DNA from: Butyrivibrio sp. UBA3740
GTDB taxonomy: Bacteria; Bacillota; Clostridia; Lachnospirales; Lachnospiraceae
Reading direction: 5' to 3'
NCBI GenBank assembly: GCA_002372465.1
Contig: DFGW01000219.1
Location: 1 to 7,686, forward strand
DNA length: 7,686 bases
The notes under the pieces were generated by a model. That model worked only from the letters and a program-made list of their open reading frames with translations, was not told the DNA's origin and did not search any database. The translations under genes were made by a program, and so were the position numbers. How positions within the stretch are numbered: the stretch's first letter is position 1; the number at the start of each line of letters is the position of its first letter. Shown piece by piece: positions 1 through 6,106 of this stretch.

Positions 1-584
1 ACCTCAAATATTTTATCATGTTCAGGTCCACTTTCGCCACATATTTCATACCTGATTGCACCCAGATTCTCCCCCTGGGACATCTCCTGCAAAAGAGACT
101 TACTGTCCACAAACATCTGCACTGCATCTATGTTTGACAGTACATAGGTGTCAATAAACCTCTTGGACTGTTCAATTCCGCCATCAAGGAAAAGAGCTCC
201 TATCACCGCTTCCATTACATCGGCAATAATAGACTCTTTATTCCTTCCGCCTGTGGCCTCTTCACCCTTTCCAAGCTGGATATATTCCCTGATACCAAGC
301 TGATTGGCATCAAAAGCCAGAGCCCCCTCACATACCAGTGAAGCTCTGATCTTGGACATTTCTCCCTCTTTTTTGTCAGGAAATGTCCTGTACAAATAGG
401 CGCTTGAGATCATCTCCAGGACTGCATCTCCCAGAAACTCAAGCCTTTCATAATCGGGTTTTTTATTGATCTTCTGCTCATTGACAAAAGAGCTGTGGGT
501 CAAAGCCTGAACAAGAAGTGCCCTGTCCCTGAAGGTATAACCCAATACCTTTTCAAACCTGCTTAAATCCTCATCTGTTAACAT
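1..584 (-). CDS. rnc: Ribonuclease III, 3' end cut off by window edge
   Basis: Endoribonuclease that cleaves double-stranded RNA in the cytoplasm (rRNA precursor processing, mRNA turnover). The visible 194 codons begin at an ATG at 584-582, preceded by a GGAG ribosome binding site five bases upstream. The signature ERLEFLGDAVL lies at residues 46-56 and carries the metal-binding Glu49 and Asp53. The second catalytic cluster, DVMEAVIGA, starts at Asp122 and includes Glu125. The catalytic domain ends near residue 150. From about residue 160 the sequence SLLQEMSQ begins the double-stranded-RNA-binding domain, which the window edge truncates. The usual family length is about 220-240 residues, so roughly 30-45 are missing. 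The gene lies 51 bp downstream of acpP in the same direction, the common Firmicutes order plsX...acpP-rnc. A perfect hairpin sits between the two. Identification is firm from the active-site motifs. Confidence 0.96.
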   Translation of the reverse strand, partial: MLTDEDLSRFEKVLGYTFRDRALLVQALTHSSFVNEQKINKKPDYERLEFLGDAVLEMISSAYLYRTFPDKKEGEMSKIRASLVCEGALAFDANQLGIREYIQLGKGEEATGGRNKESIIADVMEAVIGALFLDGGIEQSKRFIDTYVLSNIDAVQMFVDSKSLLQEMSQGENLGAIRYEICGESGPEHDKIFE

Positions 585-607
585 AATCACTCCATAATAC
601 AAAGAAG

Positions 608-628
608 AGGCAGTTTAAAACTGCCTCA
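608..628 (-). terminator. Perfect hairpin between acpP and rnc (weak terminator or processing site)
   Basis: The arm GAGGCAGTTT (608-617) and the arm AAACTGCCTC (619-628) are exact reverse complements around one central base, giving a stem of up to 10 bp. In practice a few central pairs must open to form the loop. On the minus strand the hairpin follows the acpP stop codon by 7 bases and is followed by TTCTTTGTATT, a poor U-tract. It could be a leaky terminator trimming rnc expression relative to acpP, or an mRNA 3'-end stabiliser. The hairpin is seen directly; its role is inferred. Confidence 0.6.
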
Positions 629-635
629 AATGAGC

Positions 636-872
636 TTATTTATTAGAAATAGCTGACTTCAAAAGTTCAACTGCTTCGCCCACAGTCTTGATATTCTCTG
701 TTTTCTCAGGATCTATCTGAACGTCAAACTCGTCCTCCAACCCCATAATGATCTGGAAAAGATCAAGAGAATCAGCACCAAGATCCTCAGTAAATGTAGT
801 CTCAGGCTTGATCTCCTCCGGATCAACGTTGAGTACGTTTGCAATAACTTCTTTCATTTTCTCGAATTCCAT
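636..872 (-). CDS. acpP: Acyl carrier protein
   Basis: Small acidic carrier (78 residues) that holds growing acyl chains on a 4'-phosphopantetheine arm during type II fatty acid synthesis in the cytosol and donates acyl groups to PlsX. The modified serine is Ser35 in the motif LGADSLDLF (residues 31-39). The rest follows the normal four-helix pattern, with the acidic recognition helix after Ser35 (GLEDEFDVQID). The length is standard. The start at 872-870 is supported by GGGAGA at 879-884, six bases upstream. It lies 46 bp downstream of plsX and 51 bp upstream of rnc, co-directional with both. Because the other fab genes are absent from the visible segment, whether this is the main fatty-acid ACP or one of several ACPs cannot be decided here. 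The plsX neighbourhood favours the main one. Confidence 0.95.
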   Translation of the reverse strand: MEFEKMKEVIANVLNVDPEEIKPETTFTEDLGADSLDLFQIIMGLEDEFDVQIDPEKTENIKTVGEAVELLKSAISNK

Positions 873-918
873 ATTATATCTCCCGTTCCTTTTATTAATG
901 TATTATCAGCGCTTTAAA

Positions 919-1923
919 TCAGTCTGAAATCTTTGCGCTAATCTTCTCACTAATTTGCTGTTCTGTAAAGGTTACACATTGCAAAATTGAATTTTTTACT
1001 TCTATATCGCTGGCACTGCCGTGGGTCTTGACTACAAGTCCTTTAAGTCCCAGCATTGGTGCTCCGCCATACTGATCCATACTGTAATTGGCAAGAGTCT
1101 TCTTAAGATCATTCTTGATAAGAAGTGCGCCGATTTTAGTCTTAAGGCTGCTCATAAGGCCCTTTTTGATGACCTTTACCAGGGACTTGGCAACACCTTC
1201 ATACATTTTCAAAATGACATTTCCTGTAAATGCCTCACAGACAATGATATCTGCTGCGCCGGAGGGGATGTCCCTTGCCTCAACGCTTCCGATAAAATTA
1301 ATATCCGGACAGTTCTTCAAAAGCGGAAATGTCTCTTTTACCAGAGCATTGCCCTTTTCTTCCTCCGCACCGATGTTCACAATACCAACGGTAGGATTCT
1401 TGACTCCCATTATGTTCTCCATATATACAGTTCCCATCTTGGCAAACTGCACCAGGTGATTGGCTCTGGCATCTACGTTAGCTCCGCAATCTATAAGGAG
1501 TGAGCTGCCTTTCTCAGTTGGGATCAAAGGAGCAAGAGGTGCTCTGTCTACCCCCTTTAGTCTTCCCACTATAACCTGGCCGCCAACAAGTGTGGCTCCG
1601 GTACTTCCTGCAGAAACATAGGCATCGGCCTCTCCGTGATTGACCATATACATGGCCTTTACTATAGAAGAATCCTTCTTCTTGCGGATAGCCATTACGG
1701 GTGGTTCCGCCATCTCGATAACTTCAGTGGCGTCTACAAGCTCGATCCTCTCTTTATCGTAATTATATTTGGAAAGCTCAGCTTCAACAGCTGCCTTCTG
1801 ACCAACCAGAAAAACTTTAAGGTTGTTGCACTCCGCTACAGCATCAACTGCACCTTTTACTGTGACAAAAGGAGCATTGTCTCCGCCCATGGCATCAACT
1901 GCAACACGAACGATGTCACCCAT
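919..1923 (-). CDS. plsX: Phosphate acyltransferase PlsX
   Basis: Converts acyl-ACP and inorganic phosphate to acyl-phosphate, the donor used by PlsY to acylate glycerol-3-phosphate, the first step of phospholipid synthesis in most Gram-positive bacteria. PlsX is a peripheral protein at the cytoplasmic membrane. The 334 residues match the usual family length. Family hallmarks are the N-terminal AVDAMGGDNAP (residues 8-18), the central DCGANVDARANHLVQFAKMG (about 144-163), the CEAFTGNVILK segment, and the C-terminal YGGAPMLGLKG beginning at Tyr285, followed by KTHGSAS. The start codon at 1923-1921 has a strong AAGGGGGA site 6 bases upstream. No good sigma-A promoter is visible in the 122 bp between rpmF and plsX, and a terminator-like hairpin lies there. 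Expression therefore probably depends on read-through from the rpmF promoter or on a promoter not recognised. Confidence 0.97.
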   Translation of the reverse strand: MGDIVRVAVDAMGGDNAPFVTVKGAVDAVAECNNLKVFLVGQKAAVEAELSKYNYDKERIELVDATEVIEMAEPPVMAIRKKKDSSIVKAMYMVNHGEADAYVSAGSTGATLVGGQVIVGRLKGVDRAPLAPLIPTEKGSSLLIDCGANVDARANHLVQFAKMGTVYMENIMGVKNPTVGIVNIGAEEEKGNALVKETFPLLKNCPDINFIGSVEARDIPSGAADIIVCEAFTGNVILKMYEGVAKSLVKVIKKGLMSSLKTKIGALLIKNDLKKTLANYSMDQYGGAPMLGLKGLVVKTHGSASDIEVKNSILQCVTFTEQQISEKISAKISD

Positions 1924-1955
1924 ACTCTTCCCCCTTTATAATTTCAGAACAAATC

Positions 1956-1965
1956 TAGTGTACTA
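1956..1965. promoter_or_regulatory. Small dyad upstream of plsX, possible lipid-regulator half-site
   Basis: TAGT-gt-ACTA forms an interrupted dyad about 33 bp upstream of the plsX start. FapR operators in Bacillus-type bacteria contain TTAGTA/TACTAA arms, and plsX is a classical FapR target. The spacing here is shorter than in a true FapR operator and no fapR gene is visible in the window, so the resemblance is weak. Confidence 0.15.
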
Positions 1966-1974
1966 AAGCAGATT

Positions 1975-2013
1975 ACAAAAATCAAGGCTTTCCGGAAGAT
2001 ACCGGAAAGCCTT
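1975..2013 (-). terminator. Intrinsic terminator or attenuator between rpmF and plsX
   Basis: AAGGCTTTCCGG (1984-1995) and CCGGAAAGCCTT (2002-2013) form a perfect 12-bp stem with a 6-base loop. Read on the minus strand, the stem is followed by GATTTTTGTAATC, a U-rich tail, so it fits a Rho-independent terminator for rpmF. It starts 33 bp after the rpmF stop codon. Partial read-through would set a high L32 to low PlsX ratio from a single promoter. Confidence 0.82.
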
Positions 2014-2045
2014 AAAATTTCTTGTAAAATATGAGGTTTTACTAA

Positions 2046-2228
2046 TTATGCCTCAACTTCAACAATGCTCTTCTTATTGTAGTAGCCGCACTTCTTGCAT
2101 GCACAGTGAGGCTGCATAAGAGCTCCACAATGACTGCACTTTACCAAAGTAGGAGCTGTCATTTTCCAGTTAGCTCTTCTCTGATCTCTGTGGCCTTTTG
2201 ATGACTTATTCTTTGGGCAGATTGACAT
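2046..2228 (-). CDS. rpmF: Ribosomal protein bL32 (zinc-binding form)
   Basis: Small basic protein of the large ribosomal subunit, 60 residues. The N-terminal part, MSICPKNKSSKGHRDQRRAN followed by WKMTAP, is the standard L32 head. The C-terminal part carries a four-cysteine zinc ribbon (Cys31-x2-Cys34-x9-Cys44-x2-Cys47), so this is the zinc-dependent (C+) form. Cys42, immediately before Ala43-Cys44, is an additional cysteine where many homologues have Arg in a HRVC context. The start at 2228-2226 has a near-perfect AAGGAGGTG site with 8-base spacing. A consensus promoter lies about 90-115 bp upstream, and an intrinsic terminator follows the gene. The YceD/DUF177 gene that often precedes rpmF is absent here; the upstream neighbour is instead the GNAT-like gene. 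Confidence 0.96.
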   Translation of the reverse strand: MSICPKNKSSKGHRDQRRANWKMTAPTLVKCSHCGALMQPHCACKKCGYYNKKSIVEVEA

Positions 2229-2230
2229 TT

Positions 2231-2249
2231 CAGTAACACCTCCTTACTG
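2231..2249 (-). promoter_or_regulatory. rpmF Shine-Dalgarno carried in a hairpin loop
   Basis: CAGTAA (2231-2236) and TTACTG (2244-2249) are exact reverse complements flanking CACCTCC, so in the mRNA the sequence GGAGGUG is displayed as the 7-base loop of a 6-bp stem just before the rpmF AUG. The stem has only two G-C pairs and is weak by itself. It may be fortuitous, or it may be a site where a protein controls L32 translation. Confidence 0.4.
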
Positions 2250-2265
2250 TATCCGTATAAGAAAC

Positions 2266-2282
2266 TGCCTTATTTCAAGGCA
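2266..2282 (-). other. Hairpin in the rpmF 5' leader
   Basis: TGCCTT (2266-2271) and AAGGCA (2277-2282) form a 6-bp stem with a 5-base loop within the predicted untranslated leader of rpmF, upstream of the Shine-Dalgarno hairpin. It lacks a U-tract, so it is not a terminator. Its function is unknown; it may be a leader structure or chance. Confidence 0.35.
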
Positions 2283-2315
2283 TTCATTTACGTTTAATCA
2301 TTAGCATACCTATGT

Positions 2316-2344
2316 ATTGTACCCACCAGTTTCTCATTTGTCAA
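2316..2344 (-). promoter_or_regulatory. Sigma-A promoter of the rpmF cluster
   Basis: On the minus strand TTGACA (2344-2339) is followed after exactly 17 bases by TACAAT (2321-2316). This is a full-consensus -35 box and a five-of-six -10 box at ideal spacing. Transcription should start near 2309, leaving an untranslated leader of about 80 bases before rpmF. The -35 box lies only 15 bp past the stop codon of the GNAT-like gene, so the accessory unit upstream and the ribosomal cluster abut with almost no spacer. Confidence 0.85.
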
Positions 2345-2359
2345 CAGTTTTCTTAAGAA

Positions 2360-3196
2360 TTAAGTAGAGAAAACAGGAATATACATTTCCGGCTCTCCAA
2401 ACATAGACTTATACAGCTCCAATCCCTTTTCACTCATTATAAGTCCCTGTATTACAGTATCGTCCTTGAATTCCTCGGAAAGCCTGGTAACCAGTTTGTA
2501 CATCATCCCGGGAAGGACTTTCTTGTTGGAGCTGTCGCAAAAGATATAGTCTACCACCAAAAGATCCTCCGGCGGAGAATCCGGACCGTGTAAAATGATA
2601 TCAAAATCGTTGGCTTCATCCCTGCGAATAAAAATAGCTCCTTTTACTTCATTGTTCTCCAGATAGAATATGGAAGAAGGGGAATATACTTCACCGTCAA
2701 GCCCGGCTTCTCCAAATTCGTCCTTAAACCACCCCATAACAATGTCTTCCTGCCTATAATCAAGTTTATCCTGGAATATTCCATAGTCTCCGCTTCTTGA
2801 GGCATCAATGCGCTTTAAGGCCTTTTTTGCATCGGCCAAAGTAAAATTCGCAAAGGGAGCATCATACCTATCCAGGGCAACATCCATTGCCTCAAAAAAG
2901 GCTTCAAGGGTAACTCTGTCTTCTTCAGCCTCATAGGTTAATGAGATCTCCTTCTTTGGCAGGAGCTCAAACATATCTGTTCCAACTTCAAGAAGGCGAA
3001 AAGCCGGGTCAACGTATATGGATCTTATGACAACAAGGCCGCCATTTTCTTCATAAACCAAAGCGCCAACATATTCGTCATTAAAGAACCCTGCAATGGC
3101 GCTTAGTTCTCTGTTCATAATGCTCTTTATATATTCCTTCGGAATATATTCCTTGAACTTTAATACATTAGTATTCTTGATCTTCTCTGCGCTCAT
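2360..3196 (-). CDS. Tandem GNAT-like protein, function unknown
   Basis: A 278-residue cytosolic protein without signal peptide or membrane segment. The first half looks like a GNAT N-acetyltransferase fold: the strand pair EYVGALVYEENGGLVVIRSIYVDP (about residues 41-64), then FRLLEVGTDMFELL (66-79) where the acetyl-CoA loop R/Q-x-x-G-x-G/A should be. Here the first Gly is Glu70. The second half repeats the pattern (SIFYLENNEVKGAIFIRR, VDYIFCDSSNKKVLPGMMYKL, then a C-terminal LYKSMFG), again without a clean CoA loop. Catalysis is therefore doubtful, and a binding or partner role is possible. I prefer the ATG at 3196-3194, which has GAGGTGA at 3201-3207. A GTG at 3220-3218 overlapping the protease stop would add eight residues but lacks its own site. 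The gene follows the calpain-like gene by 20 bp and is almost certainly in the same transcript. The fold assignment is by eye and moderate. Confidence 0.6.
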   Translation of the reverse strand: MSAEKIKNTNVLKFKEYIPKEYIKSIMNRELSAIAGFFNDEYVGALVYEENGGLVVIRSIYVDPAFRLLEVGTDMFELLPKKEISLTYEAEEDRVTLEAFFEAMDVALDRYDAPFANFTLADAKKALKRIDASRSGDYGIFQDKLDYRQEDIVMGWFKDEFGEAGLDGEVYSPSSIFYLENNEVKGAIFIRRDEANDFDIILHGPDSPPEDLLVVDYIFCDSSNKKVLPGMMYKLVTRLSEEFKDDTVIQGLIMSEKGLELYKSMFGEPEMYIPVFST

Positions 3197-3200
3197 TATG

Positions 3201-3207
3201 TCACCTC
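3201..3207 (-). promoter_or_regulatory. Ribosome binding site deciding the GNAT-like gene start
   Basis: GAGGTGA on the minus strand lies four bases before the ATG at 3196. It falls inside the coding sequence if translation began at the overlapping GTG (3220), so it argues for the shorter 278-residue protein. Confidence 0.7.
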
Positions 3208-3216
3208 GGCCAAATA

Positions 3217-5919
3217 TCACCAGTCATTCTGTTCTTTATCAACTTCATTTTGTATTTCAGCTTTCGCAGCTTGTTTATTCTCTTCACGTTTTTTATTTAC
3301 TTCTTCAGCATAAGCCGGATCATAATACTTTTTCATATCAAGCCTTGAGATCATATTTCCGTTTTTGCAGAAATCATCCAGCTTGATAATAAACTGTCCA
3401 TAAGTCTCATTCATTGAATAAGATAAATGCCAATCCGTCTTATAGAGCTTACCTTTTTCGTCATACATAGTGCTCATATTTCCATAGGGGTTACGAAGAA
3501 TTACATACTTCTCACCATCTACTTCCTTGGCGCCAAGAACTGTGTAAGCGTGACCATTATTCATTCCTGTAGCATGGTTATTTTTTGTTCCATAGGTATA
3601 TACATAGCCATTTTCTCTTGCATGGAGGATGTCGTTAAATAATTCAGACCTGAATTTCTCATCCTTAATTGCAGCCTGGAAACCACCTTTGGAAGGAATA
3701 TTGATCCCTTTGAATCCGTGCATATAAACCTGCGATTCAAAATCCATCCCTTGTTGCTCTTGCATACCGGCACTGAAAGCAAGTATTTCATGGCTCTGTC
3801 CTGTAAGGGCAAATAACCAATCACCCTGAGCCCCATGCCAGAGGGAGTTGTAACCAAGTTCCGGCATCATTTGATCAGCCTTCCTGTATCCAACAAAGGC
3901 TGCTGCTTTTTCAAGCATATGCATCCAAAGAGCACCGGAGGTATTTATCGCACCACCTACCCAAAGCTTTGGCGTTTCTTTCTTAACCCTGATATACATG
4001 GGTACTGTTTTTACACTATCTGTGGTTCTTTCATGCTTAAACAGTCTTACCGTTACTGTTCCGTCACCGTTATCCTTTAAGGCATTCTTTATAATCTGCG
4101 GATCATAATTTATTAAAGCAGTGGTTGCTGAAACCATCCAGCAGTTTGAAACCTTACCCTGCCTAAGATCATTTACTGTGGGTTCATGGGGAAAAAGAGG
4201 TTCATCTCTCCTATCTTCCCATTTGGTAAATTTGGCATACAAGGAACTAAGCTTTCCAAAAGCCGGACGAGACATACCTTGAGTGGTCAGTGCTACCGGC
4301 CTTGCGTCAGCCTTGTCGTAATATACAGCATGTTTCGGTACATTTTTCAGATCAAAGTCAAGACTTCCGTTTGTCATTGAATCAATCTCTTTTATAAGGT
4401 CTGAAAAAGCAGGTTTGCTCCTAAGATCGTTGTCCTTGATATAAAGCAGAACCTTTTTCATGGCTTTTGATTCTTGTCTGTCACCAACCTTATAAAAATT
4501 CTTGTCAAAATATTTGCTTATAAGTTTATTCAGCTCAGAGGCAGCTACATTATCGTTATTTATATTATTATCGTTTGGATCGAACTTCCTTAGAAGCGCA
4601 TCGGATAAGCGCAGGATATTAATACGCTTTTTCATGGAGGCCTGGTCTGAATAGGTTGACATGGCCTCTTCTCTGGAAAGCTTACCAATGTCCCTGTTGA
4701 CAGTCTTTACAATATCAAAATCACTTACTTCCCGCTTTTGAAGCTTTCTTATATTTTCACTGGCCGCATAAAGCTCTTTTACCTCAGCAGGGAAATTCTT
4801 TTTGAGGCTTTCGATATCATCTCCGCCCTGCTGTCTGACCTTATACATAGCAAGCTCGGCTTCTGCAAAGCGAAGCATTGCCTGTAAAGAGCTAAGCTCC
4901 TTTCGAAGATCAACCTTCATAAGCGTAGGGGCTTCGGGTCCAATTTCTAACATTACCGCATTAATATCAGCCTTAAGCTTTGGAATTGACTTTATCCGCG
5001 TTGCAGTATCCATCTCATAATAATCCGCAAATTGATCTATTTCTATATAATCAACTTTTTCTACGGGCTTTTCGAGATTTTTAAGGTCACTTTCCTGAAG
5101 CCGGATATCTTTAGTGCTTTCTAAAACCTTGTTAAGACGTTCTTCATTTCTCTGGGCTTTAACATCTCCAATAAGAATAAGCCATCTGTTAAAATCAGCA
5201 CTCGAGATTTTTTCGTCTTCCCGAAGCTTTTGTTCAGTCCCGTCTCCGGAAAAGAGATCTATATGATTTTTCTTGGCAAATTCATTGATTCTTTTTGAAA
5301 AGAGCTCAAATAACTCACTATTGTTTTTGAGGAAATCTTCCTTTATTTCGTTTTGTTCATGATCAATAAGGCCCAGGGATTTAAATCTCTTGTAATTATC
5401 AACAATTTCATAACAGGACATGAAATGTTGAGCAATATAGGCACTGGTAAACATTTTTCCCGTAAAATGTACAGAAGAAAGCCTTCCCAGATACTGAGTA
5501 TAGGCATCAAATGAATGTCTTTCAGCTTCTTTTGTATGAGCTTTATTTACTTTTAATATATTTTTATGGAGGTCTAAAGTATATCCGGTGGCATTTTTAG
5601 AAATAGCTTTAGCTTCTGTAATGCGCTGATTCTTTACCTTCTGCTGTTCATTGGGCTTCCAGGTCTTGCTACCAAGTTTTACCGTATCCTGATTCATCTT
5701 CTCTTTAAGAAGATAGGGGTTCTTGTAAAAATCCTTGTCAAAAAGGTCAAGATCCGTAGCGTAAGGCTCATCATAAAAAGACTTTTGAGCAGTTTGGACC
5801 ATAGTGGCAGACTTCTGCTCCACATCAAGAACAACGAAATCATCATTAGAATTCGTAGTTTGGACTGTTTCAATAACCTTTTTTAAATCTTTTTGGTCTT
5901 GCTTTAACTTAACGTCCAT
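3217..5919 (-). CDS. Calpain-like (C2 family) cysteine protease with large novel N-terminal region
   Basis: A 900-residue protein with a papain-fold calpain core at about residues 570-860. PLFPHEPTVNDLRQGKVSNCW (574-594) holds the oxyanion-hole Gln587 and nucleophile Cys593 in the calpain Q-x5-C-W arrangement. LWMHMLEKAAA (664-674) matches the calpain LWxxLLEKAYA helix. NNGHAYTV supplies His790, and ILRNPYGN supplies Asn810 in the usual RNPxG context. GQFIIKLDDFC (841-851) matches the typical end of the core. All catalytic residues are present, so the enzyme is predicted active. Residues 1-570 are charged, mostly helical and unrecognised; residues 861-900 form a charged helical tail. There is no signal peptide or membrane segment, suggesting cytosolic action or a non-classical export route. 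The start at 5919-5917 (ATG, with GAGGG just upstream) is preferred over 5955, which has no ribosome binding site. The gene is first in a unit with the GNAT-like gene and divergent from an AraC regulator. Substrate unknown. Confidence 0.9.
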   Translation of the reverse strand: MDVKLKQDQKDLKKVIETVQTTNSNDDFVVLDVEQKSATMVQTAQKSFYDEPYATDLDLFDKDFYKNPYLLKEKMNQDTVKLGSKTWKPNEQQKVKNQRITEAKAISKNATGYTLDLHKNILKVNKAHTKEAERHSFDAYTQYLGRLSSVHFTGKMFTSAYIAQHFMSCYEIVDNYKRFKSLGLIDHEQNEIKEDFLKNNSELFELFSKRINEFAKKNHIDLFSGDGTEQKLREDEKISSADFNRWLILIGDVKAQRNEERLNKVLESTKDIRLQESDLKNLEKPVEKVDYIEIDQFADYYEMDTATRIKSIPKLKADINAVMLEIGPEAPTLMKVDLRKELSSLQAMLRFAEAELAMYKVRQQGGDDIESLKKNFPAEVKELYAASENIRKLQKREVSDFDIVKTVNRDIGKLSREEAMSTYSDQASMKKRINILRLSDALLRKFDPNDNNINNDNVAASELNKLISKYFDKNFYKVGDRQESKAMKKVLLYIKDNDLRSKPAFSDLIKEIDSMTNGSLDFDLKNVPKHAVYYDKADARPVALTTQGMSRPAFGKLSSLYAKFTKWEDRRDEPLFPHEPTVNDLRQGKVSNCWMVSATTALINYDPQIIKNALKDNGDGTVTVRLFKHERTTDSVKTVPMYIRVKKETPKLWVGGAINTSGALWMHMLEKAAAFVGYRKADQMMPELGYNSLWHGAQGDWLFALTGQSHEILAFSAGMQEQQGMDFESQVYMHGFKGINIPSKGGFQAAIKDEKFRSELFNDILHARENGYVYTYGTKNNHATGMNNGHAYTVLGAKEVDGEKYVILRNPYGNMSTMYDEKGKLYKTDWHLSYSMNETYGQFIIKLDDFCKNGNMISRLDMKKYYDPAYAEEVNKKREENKQAAKAEIQNEVDKEQNDW

Positions 5920-5922
5920 ATT

Positions 5923-5928
5923 CCCTCT
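5923..5928 (-). promoter_or_regulatory. Ribosome binding site deciding the calpain-like gene start
   Basis: AGAGGG on the minus strand ends three bases before the ATG at 5919. The spacing is short, but nothing comparable precedes the in-frame ATG at 5955, whose upstream sequence has no purine-rich site. The 12 extra hydrophobic residues of the longer version are therefore probably untranslated leader. Confidence 0.65.
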
Positions 5929-6012
5929 TTTCAGAAAATACAAATAAAAAAACATTAAATAGTGCGCTACTTTAATAATAGCTTATTACTCTAAAATCCG
6001 TGCATTTTCGGG

Positions 6013-6047
6013 TGAAATTTCAGACTTTTTTAAGATTTCAAAAAGTC
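6013..6047. promoter_or_regulatory. Candidate operator in the divergent regulator/protease region
   Basis: Three overlapping symmetries sit together. There is a perfect 10-bp palindrome TGAAATTTCA (6013-6022). There is an inverted repeat GACTTTTT (6023-6030) / AAAAAGTC (6040-6047) with a 9-base spacer. And there is a direct repeat ATTTCA at 6017-6022 and 6035-6040, spaced 18 bp start to start. AraC-family dimers usually bind direct repeats about two helical turns apart, so the 18-bp pair is a plausible site. No consensus promoter is visible for the protease gene, as would suit an activator-dependent promoter. Binding is an inference. Confidence 0.4.
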
Positions 6048-6106
6048 AAAAAACAAGTAGTGCAAAGACAATAAAATAAATATTTTAGATGCATAATAAA
6101 GAAAAC

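Noticed and set aside
1021..1503. Plus-strand open frames of 160 and 123 residues over plsX
   Set aside because: They are antisense to a confidently identified conserved gene, lack ribosome binding sites and have no recognisable protein features.
2350..2359. TTCTTAAGAA palindrome just after the GNAT-like gene as its terminator
   Set aside because: The stem is at most 5 bp with no loop, is almost all A-T, and lacks a proper U-tract.
3561..3857. A 98-residue minus-strand open frame inside the protease gene
   Set aside because: It is out of frame within the catalytic domain and overlaps the His and Asn active-site region of the real frame.
4549..4581. Asp/Asn-rich stretch DPNDNNINNDN (from Asp447) in the protease as a calcium-binding EF-hand loop
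   Set aside because: The spacing does not fit the 12-residue EF-hand pattern (no Gly at position 6, Ile misplaced, no terminal Glu). More likely a flexible linker.
5920..5955. A 12-residue hydrophobic N-terminal extension (MFFYLYFLKRGN) on the protease, resembling a short signal or anchor
   Set aside because: The ATG at 5955 has no ribosome binding site, whereas the ATG at 5919 has GAGGG upstream. The segment is also too short for a signal peptide or membrane span.
6023..6047. The GACTTTTT/AAAAAGTC inverted repeat as an intrinsic terminator
   Set aside because: It lies between two divergent genes, has an A+T stem with only two G-C pairs, and no gene ends there; an operator or chance is more plausible.
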